Shown one piece after another: positions 22,346 through 34,180 of a stretch of 64,000 bases of DNA. The translations under genes were made by a program, and so were the position numbers. The stretch spans positions 62,357,444 to 62,421,443 of the forward strand of contig NC_081832.1 in assembly GCF_030867095.1 (NCBI RefSeq), given 5' to 3'. Position 1 is the stretch's first letter. Each line of letters begins with the position of its first letter. The stretch is from Alligator mississippiensis (Eukaryota > Chordata > Crocodylia > Alligatoridae). The notes beneath the pieces are model-generated. The model was not told where the DNA came from, did no database searches, and worked only from the letters and a program-made list of their open reading frames with translations.

Positions 22346-25300
22346 GTGAGGGACGTGGCTCTGAGGGGCCAGCACAATGCAAATGATAGCGCAGCTCTGA
22401 CGAGTCTCCCAGGGTGACATCCTCGCACCTTCTCTGGCTTCTTTCCACCACATAAAAATATCTGAGAGCTTTAAATGGTTTCCTCCCTGCCCCAGTTTCA
22501 CCCAGGAGAACATTTCTCTGCAGGGCTAACTTGGACTGGGCCCCAGGGCTGTCAAAATTACACTTAAGGTCTATCTGAATTTTGGAGCAAGACCGGATGT
22601 GAAGGGACCGGAGGCAGTTTAAAGGCACGATATTGCCTTTTAAGCCTAGTTGGCCAGTTCTGGGTTGCACCTGCTAGGCTCCTTGCCCACTCTTGGCTCG
22701 GTGTAAGGCCTAGGGTGGCGTGTTGAGGAACCAGCCTCCTCCCTGGTTCTTTTTGGCTAGGACCTGGCTGTGATGCCTTCAGACCATCATGTGCTCTTGT
22801 CTTGTGTATTTTCTCTTGCTTAAAGCTGTTCTTGCCATGCACAGGAATTTTAGTTTTGATTTAAGACAAACAGCAAAACAAGAAGGAGCAAAAGAGAAAA
22901 GGCCCAGTGGGCGTTATACAAAGTTGGTAGGGTTTGATTACAGCTTGATTATTACCCAGAGCCTAAGAACAAATGTTTGTGAAAGATCCTGGCGTAGGCA
23001 TTTGAGGAAGTCCTGCTGCTGGGGGGGGGAGCTATTCATCTTTGAAACTGCTTTGTTTTTTTTTCTCCTGTCAAATTTAGAAATGGGCCTCAATCAAAAG
23101 CCCTGATCCAACCCCACCTTCAAGCTTTAAAAGATCAAGAGCTTACAGGTTTCAGGCCAGGCTCCCCTCTAGCTCCAGTGATAGAATAAGCATTCAGCGC
23201 ACCTCCCTATTGGCATTGCTGCTTGTTCACAGTCGGGGCATGCATTGACTCCATTTCATATGTTTATGTTTATCTACATTTGCATTTACATTTTCAAATG
23301 CCCAAGGGAGCCACATAGGACTCCAGCATAATGGAAGTTTTGGTCTCCTCACAGCATCTCAGTTCCTGGATAGTAGAAATCCCCATATTCCCCCCTGATC
23401 TCATGTTATTTCAACTCCATTAATGGCTTCCCAAGCCTGAAATAATCCATGAAAAGCACGTGTACAAATACTAAGATATTTGGGTTTCAGTCATCTGGGC
23501 TTTTGCACTAGTCCTGTGCACAGCCTTGCTTCTTCCCTGGGTTCTTACTGCTAAAACAAAGCCCATGGTGTTAGTCTCATAGTGAAAAGCCAAGGCATCC
23601 TCTCCCTGATCTATAAGCCATTACACACTAAAAGAGACCAGAATCCAAGACATAAAATCACGAGCTAGAAACATAAGGCATGTGTGTGTGCCGCTAGCTG
23701 AAGTATCTGAGGCTCTGAATGCCATATCCCGTAGGTAATGGAATACTCCTCAGCATAATTAGTGATTACAGCTTTGTGAGTCTATAACAGATGATGTGGC
23801 TATGCATGATTTATGCAGCATGGCGATGGCTTTGTATGAGGCTGGCATGTGAAGTTGGTTGCTCTTTATGTGCTTTGGTAGCACAAGGCAGGAGTTTAAA
23901 GGCAGGAGTTATTCATATCCTGGCTGTGCTGCTAATTCCACTGCTACAGGTATATGCAGAGCCACTTGTTCATTAATATGCCTTTCAGAGAAAGCACAAA
24001 GCCTGTCCTTAGAAGGACAGACACTGAGACAAGAGAACCAGGGTGGCCTGTATGGTCCGCGCTGCTCATCCAGGAGATGAACGACATGCCCATGTAATGA
24101 TCACCATAAGCACTTCCTGCACAGTTTACTGATGGGAGGAAACTGGGCCTGGCATTTCCCACAATGCCTCATCTCTTCTTTCCAGGAGGAAGGGATGTTT
24201 GGTGTGTGTTGAGTGGCTCTTCTCACTGAATTGATTTAAGGGAACCATGGGAAATGTAGAAAGCAGTTGATCCTCATCTATACCAAGGCTACTTTGCAAT
24301 GCTGTAGTCATGTAAAGGAGCCCGTAAGTGGATGGGCCAAGTAGGGGAATATATGAGGATCACACTTAAAAAGTTCTCCTGTGCTGTGAGTGAAGCTACA
24401 TAAGTGCAGGATAAAATTGCTTCTTTAAGCCTGCTGGGCTTCGGCCTCTTCTTCTAGTGTTCCTAAGTATGTTGCATGTCTAACATCTGCCTTGCACAGG
24501 GAGTATCAGCAATTGCAAGTATCTGCAGAGAAAATCTTATCCAGGCAAATTTCTGCGCTCCCTTCCACAAAGAAAATTCCTTTATTGGGGATCACAGTTT
24601 GGCCTGGTGATCCTGCCCAAGCCACTGAAACAGGGCTATAATGGTCAGACCTATTCTACTCCATCTGGATAATGCTCAGTTTCCCAGGGAAGTGATGGAA
24701 GCCACAGTACTGGAGAGATTCGAAACTGGGCAACCCTAGTGTACATGCAGCAGAGAGAAAACATGGGTGATCAGCCATGCCCTTTGCCTCTCTAACATCT
24801 GTGAGTCTATGGACCGTCTCTTTCTTTAGGTGATGGCCCACTTCATGAGTTTTATTAGATAGTAAGTCTGGGAATAGGTTGTCAAAAGCAATTAGATGAC
24901 TGGCAGAAGCTGACTTGGAAGAGCTGCAGACATGTAATGAAGACAATGGAAGTCCAAAGGAGTTTCTCTCAGTTCATCCCAGAAGGCAAGGTTTGACTTA
25001 TCCCATATATGAACCATATACTTTTTTTAACTTGTGAGTGAAGAAGGTGCTTATAAAAATGAGGGGGCAATAGCCCTGGATTAAGCTAGGTATTGTCTAG
25101 GAGTCCTACCTTTCCCAACAAGGCTATATCAACGCTCCCTGCTTCTCAGTGTTTGGAGCAGTCCCCTTGTAATTGCAGCACTTGATGATGTTTTTTAATC
25201 ATGTCCCAAAGCACACACCAGCACTGGGTGATGGGAGTGGCCTGAAAATCTAAACTGATAGATAATGCAGAACAGATGGCACCCCTCGGTCCAGGGCCTG

Positions 25301-25445
25301 ACCAGTGTCTTGTTGGAGGGTCCTGCTGATGGACTGTCATATAGACAAAGAGTGAAGATGATGAGGCTCAATGCAACTCATTTTGACTTATGTTGGAGAA
25401 GGGTGGTGCATGGGAGCCTTGGCTGGCACTGATGTGGCAGATGAG
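22346..25445. other. unannotated sequence
   Basis: Three kilobases without a gene or confident repeat. Only small features are visible, for example a short hairpin, TTAAAGGC..GCCTTTTAA, near 22618. Confidence 0.45.
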
Positions 25446-25449
25446 GCTC

Positions 25450-25640
25450 TACAGTTTCCTTGAGTGCCTTTCACTGAGGGCGTCTGTCTGTAAGGGGGCA
25501 GGGAACAGCAAAACTAAAGTATCAGGCATAAGAGGAGAATACGCTTCATTGTGTGCTGCCAGCGTGTGCCCTTCCAGAGGAACATCGTGGATCAGATCGC
25601 ATCTCTGCGACTCCTTCTTCCTGCTCCACCCCCTGCCACT
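25450..25640 (-). pseudogene. repeat or gene fossil sharing a peptide with 27.2 kb (minus-strand copy)
   Basis: Its reverse complement aligns with 27185-27355 at roughly 80% over the best 70 bases, then again after a gap of about 20. The shared part translates in one frame as RCDLIHDVPLEGHTLAAHNE, then SPL, and after the gap DTLVLLFPAPLQTDALSERH. The other copy gives RCDLIHSVLLAGHTLAAHNR and TDTLVLQFPA. The pattern 'CDL..V...GHTL.AHN.A.SPL' recalls the start of a BTB/POZ domain (CDV..VV.G..F.AHR.VLA..S..F), but the match is weak. Parentage is unknown: a dispersed repeat or two scraps of one ancient gene copy. Confidence 0.45.
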
Positions 25641-25924
25641 CACCGGACTCGGCAGGTTCTTCTCCCTGTACAGGCTCTGTAACGACCTCGTCTCACTCTT
25701 TTCTCTGCCTCAGCCAGGACCCAGAGCGCCACGCTGTCTTCTCTGGGTGGCAGTGGGGTCACTGTAACAAGAATGAAGTTGGCCATCTCACCATACAGCC
25801 CATTAGCCCTTCCAGTAAGCAGACTGGAGCTGAGGCAGGGCAGTGAGTGAGCTCCTTTTGAGTGCCTGGGTGCAAAAAGCAGGTAGTCTGGTTACTTGAA
25901 GACAGCTGGGTAGAGTCAGCGGCC

Positions 25925-26035
25925 TTTACTGGTACTGAGCCCAATACTGCAAGGTGCTTTGTACTAACAACTCCTGTTGATTTCACTGGGCATGGAGAGG
26001 GCTCAGCACCTGTGGGGACTGGACTCACTGTCTGA
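25925..26035. repeat. old palindromic amniote repeat ('CCAATCCTGCAAGGTGCT' type)
   Basis: GAGCCCAATACTGCAAGGTG, then CAACTCCTGTTGATTTCACT and GCTCAGCACCTGTGGGGACT, follow a module common in sauropsids: an 'AATCCTGCAAGGTGCT' half, a 'CCCATTGACTTCA' centre and a complementary second half. Confidence 0.55.
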
Positions 26036-27180
26036 ACAATATCTTCCATACCAATCCATAACAAAGATGCTACTGCTTAACACTTGGGAAGGGGCAGGTG
26101 ATGGCTATTAAGTGGGTGGGACAGCAACTTGTGGGCATTGGGAAGAAGCTGGAAAACCTTTGTTTTCTTTGATTGTGCTCTTCCCTGGCTCTAAGACTTC
26201 CCTATTTTTCCCAGTGAGGGAATGTATTTTCCATCTCTTCCCTCTGGTTTTCTGTAGTTTATGTGATGATTTACTGGATACATTACCACACACCATTTCC
26301 CTCGCATTGCAGCTTGGAGACCTTTCAATGGCCTTCTCCTTCACACTCCTCATGCACGAATTTTACACTCAAGCAACCAGGGCTAGTCAGGATTGTGCTG
26401 GAGGTGCTAGCAAGCTGGAGGGTGGAGGTCTCCTGGTGGTGCTGTGCCTGTGGTTTCTGCATGCCGACTTAATTCCTTCAGTTATTGTTTTTGTCTGTGA
26501 ACGCCACTTAAAAATAAACCCAGATCTGCTCAAGATTTGGCATTTCACTCCCACAAGCTGGGAGCTGACGCATGCCTAGAGGAGCCTTGGAATTTAGGAA
26601 TCTGGGATGTGGGAGGAAGGACTTTAGTAGGCAAGTAAACCTGATTTTAATTTTTAGAGCTTCCAAATGCCTTCTGAGCCACAGTACACCTGGAAGGCTG
26701 CTTTGTGAAGCATCAGTAACAGAACTAGTGTTTGAAGGACAATGAAAAATGATATGGAGATGGGATGCATGCGGCTAACTGCTGCAGAGTGGATGGTTGG
26801 TTTAGCGTGACCTTTGGCACCAGGTTTCCTAGTTTTACTGATGATGCCATCTGAACCAAGCAAGAATTCAGCACCAGCTCCCAAGCATATTATGGTAAAG
26901 GTAGAACTAGAGCTGAACTCTCCGGATCGGATCCACAACCAGGCCCTAGTCAGGGAGCAAGGGGACAAAGTTTGTACCTCCTCTCTTCTGGGTCTGTAGG
27001 GTTGAGTCCTGGTCCTGGTCCAGATTTGGAGTATTTTTAGGGCGAGTCACCTTTCCTACTGCAGCATATGTCTGAGTACCTGAGCAGGCTGCTGTTTAAC
27101 TAGCACAGATTCGAAGAGCAGTAAAAACAGGGTGGCACGCACTTCAGCAGGGGCTACCCGCTCAGAGAAGTACTTGGAGT
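26036..27180. other. unannotated sequence
   Basis: A 155-aa plus-strand frame starts at 26112 but shows no domain and has no support. Nothing else is recognised. Confidence 0.45.
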
Positions 27181-27184
27181 GCCG

Positions 27185-27355
27185 TGGGAGTCAGGCGTTG
27201 GAGCCAGGGGAGTTGCTGAGATGTGATCTGATCCACAGTGTTCTTCTGGCAGGACACACGCTGGCAGCACACAATAGGGCGCATTCTCCTCTTGACGCTG
27301 TGTGCTGTAATGACTGATACTTTAGTGTTGCAGTTCCCTGCCTCCTCATGGACTA
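27185..27355 (+). pseudogene. repeat or gene fossil sharing a peptide with 25.5 kb (plus-strand copy)
   Basis: Partner of 25450-25640, in the opposite orientation and about 1.6 kb away. It reads GATCTGATCCACAGTGTTCT, ACACACGCTGGCAGCACACA, then ACTGATACTTTAGTGTTGCA. This copy keeps about 18 bases that the other lacks and shifts frame after the AAHN motif, so it is not functional as a protein. It lies about 190 bases upstream of the Penelope-like 3' end at 27541; whether the two belong to one element is unclear. Confidence 0.45.
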
Positions 27356-27540
27356 AAGCTTTCTGGTACAGACGTCCAAATTCTGCTAGATTAAAGCAAA
27401 CTTGTGCTACAGTCACTCCTCTTAGGTGCTGTACAATCATAGCTGCACCTGTGTTTGTAATGGCCACTGTGGCCCCTGATCTTTGATGCCGCACCTTCTT
27501 CTGCTCCCCCTGAAGAGCACACACCAACTGCTGAAACTTC

Positions 27541-27690
27541 CTTAGCCTGACGACGGGTTTTTGAACCCGAAAGCTTGCTTAATAACTATTCTCCAACTAT
27601 TTGGGTTGGTCTAATAAAAGATATCAAACTCACCCAAGGAACCTTGTCTGCCTATGTCCTTAGACCAACACGGCTACAACCTAAACCCCC
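27541..27690 (+). mobile_element. Penelope-like retroelement 3' end
   Basis: CTTAGCCTGACGACGGGTTT leads to GAACCCGAAAGCTTGC, then CCAACTATTTGGGTTGGTCT, AATAAAAGATATC and ACACGGCTACAACC. This string is a familiar sauropsid repeat tail. Related scraps in the window share the GGTCTAATAAAAGATATC box: 29558-29600 (minus), 57203-57262 (minus) and 61694-61725 (plus). I assign it to Penelope-like elements because it carries a hammerhead core, which that class is known to encode; the class assignment is inference. Confidence 0.6.
27547..27580 (+). ncRNA. hammerhead ribozyme core (probably eroded)
   Basis: The conserved core CTGACGA (27547-27553) is followed by a six-pair stem II (CGGGTT 554-559 with AACCCG 564-569, loop TTTG) and the second core box GAAA (27569-27572). 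This fits the CUGANGA-stem II-GAAA consensus exactly. Stem III would be very short (GC/GC around TT), and stem I pairs poorly across TTAG and ATAAC, so self-cleavage today is doubtful. Penelope-like elements are known to carry minimal hammerheads with short stem III. Confidence 0.6.
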
Positions 27691-27794
27691 TGTCAGTGGC
27701 ATTCCCTGGATGGGGGTCATGTCTGTTCTGGGAGCTCTCTGCATCAGCTCACTTATGCCAATGTGGCTACAGCTCAGCACTGAGCAAAGGACTG

Positions 27795-27862
27795 GGATAA
27801 AATCCTGGCTCTGTTGAAGGTAATGGTAAAACTCCCAATGATTACATTGGGCCAGGACAGAA
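27795..27862. repeat. old palindromic amniote repeat ('AAATCCTGGC..' type)
   Basis: GATAAAATCCTGGCTCTGTT, AATGGTAAAACTCCCAATGA and ACATTGGGCCAGGACAG form two complementary halves around a centre. This is the clearest of the copies in the window. Confidence 0.65.
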
Positions 27863-29557
27863 GAATGGTAGGAGTGACTTCACAGAGGCTGTTACTTCAG
27901 ACAAAATGGTTTCCATCTTGGGTCATCATCTGGGATACAGTTTGGGACTTCCAGCATGGGCATCTACTACTTGGGCTAAGGGCCCGGCTCTGTTAGTGCT
28001 CATCTTCTGTGGGGACCAGCCACCCCAAAGAGACATGTGGCCAGGCAGTTGCCTAGATGGTTATCTTGCGTTATGTCCCTTCATTTTCACACTGTCTTTC
28101 TCAAAGAGGTATGGTTTTACTCTACTCTTCTTACTTTTTGCAAGCAACTCCACATACGCACACTACTTCTGGCAAATGGCCAATGCATACAGTACCTTGC
28201 CTGAAAACCCTGAGTGTTTTCAGCTTTATTTGAACTGTCAGGGGCCTGCTTTGTATGGTGTATCTCTGCTGCACACACTGCATTGAAGCTCCCTGTTGGA
28301 AATAAGTCACTCTCTCTATGGAACAAAAGCAAAATCTATCTCAGATGAGATCATCTCCTTGGGACAGAGCAAACAGTTAATCTCCTCACTGCTTAACCAT
28401 TGTGTCAACAAAATGAGCTGACCCGTTACATGAAATGAATGTCACTTTGGCAATGTGACCTTTCACCTTTTATTACCCAAATGAATGCAAAGTTGTTAGA
28501 GCTGAAGCCTCCATCTCCTGTAGCATGTACAGTTGGGGGGATATTAAAGGCATTCAGAGGGGGTTCTGTGTTACATGCTTCGTTGTCCCCCAAGGAGTCC
28601 ATCGCATATAGAGTTGGAGGCGCACCAGAGTGACCGAGAGGGTGTCTCAGCTTGCTAGTGATTTGAAATGTGTGTTGCCATGGCTATCATAAATGCCCAT
28701 GAACACAACCCTTCTTGTCAGACCGGCATTTCTGTCTGACTTTTTTGTTCAGTTCAGTATGGAAGGGAAGAGAGAGAGACGTAGAAGCTTGGCACAGGAG
28801 CTACTCTTAAACAATAAAGAGTGAGTGTGCTCAGAAGGTGAGAGAGAATTGCAAGTAAGGCAATTACTGCCAAATTAAGCATTTTGAGGAATTACAGCTC
28901 TATCTCGGTGATTAAGCATCCTACCTAGGAAGAAGTGTAGTAGGCAAAAAAAAAAAGTCAAGATGCAGAGCGTGCATACACATGTGCACACATGGAAGAC
29001 AGAAAATGTGTCGGGGAAAGGTACCAGATTATAAACCCTGTAAAACAACCATCTATTGAGCTGCAAAAAGGGTGCAATACCAGTAGCAGCACAGACACTA
29101 CCTCCACTTTTCTCTGCTAATGGGATTCAGCCCTGCACTCAGTAATGAAAGAGGAGCCCGTTCTCTGGACCTGTTCCATAGCAGGCCTCTGCTATTATTA
29201 CCAGCAAAGAGAACAGAAGTGCCAGAAGTTGCGGTGGTCTTGTGATGCAGACAGTCCAACAGAAACTGGACTGAAGTCAAACTTACTTTATATACAACAC
29301 CAAACACCCGTTCGTTAGCTGTAATCTTTGAGAGATGTACCACAAATATGGTATTATCAGAAAGACTGAGGTTTGGTTAAAATGGAGTTAGAATCCACTT
29401 ACCTGAGTGACGGTAATGAATTCCTAGTGCATATTCTCTGGGAAACCCATTGACATAATAAAAACAACTGAGCACTTGCAGGGAGGAGCTCTTTTAGGGG
29501 CAATACTTTTTTGTTGTGCTTAGTTATGTCATAAGGTCATCACTGTAGCATGCACAG
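27863..29557. other. unannotated sequence
   Basis: No gene, RNA or confident repeat, apart from a short CA/TG patch near 28970-28995. Confidence 0.45.
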
Positions 29558-29600
29558 ACAAGGTTCTTTGGGTGAATCTGGTATCTTTTATTAGACCAAC
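29558..29600 (-). mobile_element. Penelope-like 3' end fragment
   Basis: The reverse complement, GTTGGTCTAATAAAAGATAC then CACCCAAAGAACCTTGT, matches 27605-27648 at about 38 of 43 positions. The hammerhead part is absent. Confidence 0.75.
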
Positions 29601-29694
29601 CTGTAGACTGCACAATGATCACTTCTTGCCTTTCCCTAGTGCCAGACATATGACAGCCTCAAGATGGTTTACTGGCATGAATTAGGCCTCATGA

Positions 29695-29790
29695 TACCTC
29701 CTTCACAAATGAGGAAACTGAGGCAAATAACTGAGGTGGTTTGTCCAAGGACATGCAGAAAGATTTGTAGCAAAGCCAAGAATAGCCCTG
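29695..29790 (-). repeat. MIR-like SINE fragment
   Basis: AATGAGGAAACTGAGGCAAA followed by GTTTGTCCAAGGACATGCAG is the complement of the MIR 'ttgggcaa..cctcagtttcctcat' box. Confidence 0.78.
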
Positions 29791-30324
29791 ATCTCTCCTG
29801 GCGCCTACACAGCAGCTTTGACCACAGCTAAATGTGTCAGCTGGCATTGTCACGGAATGCAGTGCTATAATTCTTCACCCTTTTATGTTTGTACAGTATT
29901 TATGCATGGTACACATACTGGTTGTAAAATCAGCATTAGCAATTTGCAAAAGGTATAAATTCAACTATTACTGCATGTGTCCAAGCAAATGACTACACAT
30001 TGTTTCTTTTCCCCTCGATTAGTCATTTTTTTTTCATATTCCTTTATGCTCCTGTAAGTGTTCAGCAGTATATTTGGATAATAGATACGTGCCTGCCCTG
30101 ATACTGCCTATCAGATTTAAGAGGTTTGTTTAGTGGTTTGGATGGGAGACTCACAAAGTAGTTGCCAATGGCAGGTTAGAGGACACTGTCACCCTTTTTG
30201 CCAAAATAAATGGGAATGGGGCCCTGTGTGTCATACTTAATAGTGTATTAACATTGATCATGTTAATGGAAAGTACTACCTGGCATGGGCAGTAGTGATC
30301 ATGACACATCTTATTCTTTATTTG

Positions 30325-30500
30325 TATTATAGCTGTTAAAAGCCTTAGTCTTAGACTGGGCCTCCATTGTGCTAAGTGCTGGAAACCACAGAGCATAAAA
30401 ATGGTCTCTGCCCCAAAGAACTTGCAATGGAAGTTTAAGCCAGAGATAATAAAGTATTTAGACATGCAGATAGGAGACATGAGGGAAGACAGAGCTGTTT
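30325..30500 (+). repeat. MIR-related repeat ('TGTGCTAAGTGCTG' type)
   Basis: CATTGTGCTAAGTGCTGGAA, ATGGTCTCTGCCCCAAAGAA and CTTGCAATGGAAGTTTAAG follow the order of the sauropsid SINE block 'tgtgctaggcgctgtac..agtccctgccccaaagagcttacaatctaag'. Confidence 0.75.
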
Positions 30501-31081
30501 CTCAGGATCAGGCAGGAGCAAGATCAGGTGGGAGGAAGGGAAGCTTATATTGCCCTGTAACAGTTTGGCCTGAATCCTTGAATACACATCTGAAAGTCTC
30601 CAAAGTTTGGCAGAGTTCAGATCCAAGGTTTGGAGGAAGTCAGTCCATGCCCCTCCCCCAGAGCTCAGACACCTGCTCATGGCTGGAAGCTGGGCATGCT
30701 TGGAAAATAAAAGCGAAGGAAACCACAGCAATGACTGCCAAGAGACAAGGTTGCTAAACCAGCTGCAGACTAAACAGCATACAGCACTTGCTAGAGAGAA
30801 AGGGGCATGTCAACAGCACAGTCACCGGATCCTCTGTGTTAGTGAAGGGAAACTGAAGCCCAATTTCCACTGGTCTCAGACTGATGATTGGAAAAATGTT
30901 TCTCTGTTTACAGGAATCTGAAACCTTGTAATTCTGCTCAGCTTCTTCCTTTTCCCTCCCCCACCCCTGGAGCCAGCCAATCACTAGCAGACACATTTGG
31001 AAAGGAAGATTTATTCTGATTCAGAACCTCCATAATTTAATAAGAAAAAAAACAATTCAGGAACAATAGCAGCTGCAGCAG

Positions 31082-31083
<2 letters not shown>
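30501..31083. other. unannotated sequence
   Basis: No gene or repeat family recognised. Confidence 0.45.

Positions 31084-31123
<40 letters not shown>
31084..31123. repeat. (TA)n microsatellite
   Basis: About 20 uninterrupted TA units, flanked by GCAGCAA and AAAGAGA. Confidence 0.98.
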
Positions 31124-31125
<2 letters not shown>

Positions 31126-32545
31126 AGAACATAACCTTGCCTACAGATGAACAGGCCTGGAAAAGTTTGGACACGGTGCTCTGCCAGGGGAAGTTCCAGT
31201 CTTCTCTGTGGGTCAAAAACAGAAGAGCACCCACCTAATAGTACTGCTGTTGGCTAAGGATCTGGAGGCTGGAGCAGGGCTCTTACAAACTGTCATAGGA
31301 ACAGAAGGATTCTCATCCTAGATCAGATCTCTGGTCCTGATAATTCAGTAGTCTGTCTCATATATAGTGACTAGGACCAGGTGCTCTAGACTATAGTACA
31401 GAGAGCCCTATCTTTGGCACTTATCAGATAATCTGACCCCATGAAGTCCCTTTCTAATTCCCAGAAGCAGAGATTGGTTTAAACCCTGATGTTTGAGTCT
31501 TCTACCCTGTCATTGTGGACAGTAGGACAGACAGGAAAGAGGATATTTAAAGACAGTTGCTTTTTTTACTTGCAAGGTACAAGACTGAGTGTGTGAGGAG
31601 GGGGTGGGGATGTACATAATAGTAAGAGTGTATTTGGGTAAATCCCAGAAAGTTCAGATGGAATCAGGAAATTATTTGCACCAAGTGGGAGCTGGATCCA
31701 AAAAACTGTCTGGCCCTACCGAAAAAAAAATCTCAGGCTTCAGTCTTCCCCTATGAGTGCATTTTCTCAGTTTACTACAGCGGACTCTTTTTTTCCTTCT
31801 GGGTCTGTGAGTTTCATCCCAAGCAAGACAATCCAGTCCGTGTCTTCATGGAGTCGTGAAATATGTGCTGCACTTGCTACCCACCCTCTGTCTCATCATT
31901 TGGTCTATGCCTCCTACAAATATGGTGTCCAGATCCTGCCCCCTTGAATCCTCTCTGAACCATCCTGATATCTTGGGTCTTCAAGTCTGGGCTTGACTAC
32001 AGGCTTCTTCATGGGATTGGCCGTAGGAACAGCTGCCTAAGAGACTATGTTGGCAGCTGCACTTCTAGCAGGGTTCAGGAAACAGCTAGGGTAAGGATAT
32101 TCAGATAGGGTTCTCTGAGATTCACTGGACCCCACAAAAATAGAAGCTTCAGATTCACCTTTATTTGGGTGAAGGAACAAAAACATGAAATGTTGGTGAC
32201 ATTTTGCAAAATGGACACTGAACTGTACTGGACCTTGGACTCCAAACCACCAGAGTTCAGCATTTCAAGTGAATAGTTTCATATATTTCTCCTCTGTATT
32301 TGGTGTCCTTTGCCCGTTGCTTATTATTGCATACTCACTTTCCATTTTATATCCTATCATTATGTAATGTATCAAAGCAATTATCTTGGCCATTTGTCAC
32401 TTGGCCATTTATTTTTGTTCTTTTATTTCCTCTGCTCTTCTCTTTCATTTGCTAAACAGAGATTGAAGGACAGAAGTTCACTAATGTTAGGCATGGAGCT
32501 ATGCAGTTAGTCTTACTGATGCTTTAACAATAGTTTCAATTCCAT
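31124..32545. other. unannotated sequence
   Basis: No gene or repeat family recognised in 1.4 kb. Confidence 0.45.
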
Positions 32546-33323
32546 GGCTAGGTACAAACAGTCAAAAAGCCCGGGGCTGAATCAATTCAGTCTTTGCAGG
32601 TTAGTCTAAACTGGACAGATTAAATTGAAATAGAAGTGAACAGACATTTACCTCTGATTCAGGAAAAGGAGCCACATGCCTGCAGTGGCTCAGGCCAGAA
32701 GCCCAGAGCACAGCTCTCTGGCTGTGTGTTCACTGCCTCTTCCTGTTGCCTCCAAGGTGTCTGGGATTTGCAGTCCAGACTCACAGTAGTGGGACTCTGC
32801 AGGGTTGTTTATCACTTCTCCTTCCTGCTTCCAGATGCTTCTGGGTTTTGTAGTTCACAGTAAGTTTGCAGCCAGCAGTAAGTTTGAGCAGGGAAAGAGG
32901 TGTTTAAACACCCTCCCTGGCCAGGGTTTGCCTGTGGTGGGGGGCCAGTCCTCTCTCTGCAGACTGGGTTGCATCCCCAGCTGGGCTTTCCCCCCAAACA
33001 GCCAAACATCACGGCTCCAGATAGTGAACAGAGGGGTAGGGCCAGCCCTGCTCTCCAGAGAGGACAGCCCAGGACTGAAAAGCATGCTGGGATGCTGGGT
33101 TACTATGATTTAACTTGAGTCGGGAAGGGGTCTGGGAGAGAAGTTTCATAAACCAGTTTGACCCATATCAGTTAAGTCTGATACTACATTCAACCAGGCT
33201 TATCTTAAACCAGTTTCAGCCATTTTGAAACTGGTTTATGTGCGCAGAGCTTCTGTTCTGTTACAGGTTTAAACCAGTTTCTGATTACTTAAACTGGTTT
33301 ATGTGTAACTTCTGTCCCTAGCC
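32546..33323 (+). mobile_element. family A DNA transposon, full length, with CAT target duplication
   Basis: The left end is GGCTAGGTACAAACAGTC and the right end is CTTCTGTCCCTAGCC, worn versions of the 17 bp repeat of the 57.45 kb copy. CAT flanks both sides (32543-32545 and 33324-33326). The left flank of the interior holds CAGGTTAGTCTAAACTGGAC and the right third carries repeated AAACTGGTTT/AAACCAGTTT boxes. No transposase frame is present, so it is non-autonomous. A 3 bp duplication fits the PIF/Harbinger superfamily, although the usual TWA preference is not met. Confidence 0.88.
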
Positions 33324-33439
33324 CATTTCTCTTCCTTTATGAAACAGCCTCTAGCATGTCTAAAGCAACAGGAGATTAGCTCACTGAATGTACTTAACAT
33401 GGTTACTGCTAACATGAGAAGTGCAACATCCACATGGAT

Positions 33440-33545
33440 CCTAGTTTTCTCTGTTTAAAAATTGCAAATTCTCTGATAAAAATCACAAATTTTGTGATTA
33501 AAATCCCCCAAATCCATGTTTTTCTGTGATTAAAATGAAATGCCT
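33440..33545. repeat. AT-rich repeat with iterated GATTAAAA/GATAAAAAT boxes
   Basis: CTCTGATAAAAATCACAAAT, TTTGTGATTAAAATCCCCC and TTTCTGTGATTAAAATGAAA place the box GTGATTAAAAT or its variant three times in about 75 bases. It resembles a short AT-rich element seen in crocodilian DNA; I cannot name it. Confidence 0.45.
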
Positions 33546-34180
33546 CTGTATACATAGGTATCAATTGAACACAATTTTTAGTGATATATTTACAATTTTA
33601 AAGCAAGCTGGAAGCCTACCAGCTCCTCCATCAGTATAATAAAATTAATTCTAAATGCTTATACATTTTGGCATTTGATCTGGGTTTTTCATCATGGAAA
33701 ATCAGAACTCTCCCTGCTCCCTTCATTCACCAGGACATGGGTCCCGCTCCATTTCTTCCCCACCCCCACTTTGTGGCGCTGAGCAGCCCTGATATGATGG
33801 TGCCCTCCCTGGTAGGGAGGGCAGTCAGATGGAAGTGCCAAAAAGAAAACTCCAAACAATGCAGTTTGATCTTCTTTCTATCTGGGTATTTTTCTTTCCT
33901 CCACTGGAATTCTACTGCACACTATGTCCTGGGCTTTCACTAGAAGGCTAATGCTGAATTAACTGGCTATGTGAAATCCTTATTACCAGTGTCATAAAAT
34001 GAGAGAGTAGCTGGGAGGTTGGCAATTTTAGGGCATTTCTGAAGGTGAGGCTGAGCCAGATGAAAACTGGAAGGACAAAAAGCCCAGACAGATCAATAGA
34101 GGCATTTACCTTTCTCCCATTTCTTTTCTCTGTCTCACCATCAGGCCTGTTAAGCCTTTAGTATTATTTTGGGGATCGTG
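33546..34180. other. unannotated sequence
   Basis: No gene or repeat family recognised. Confidence 0.45.
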
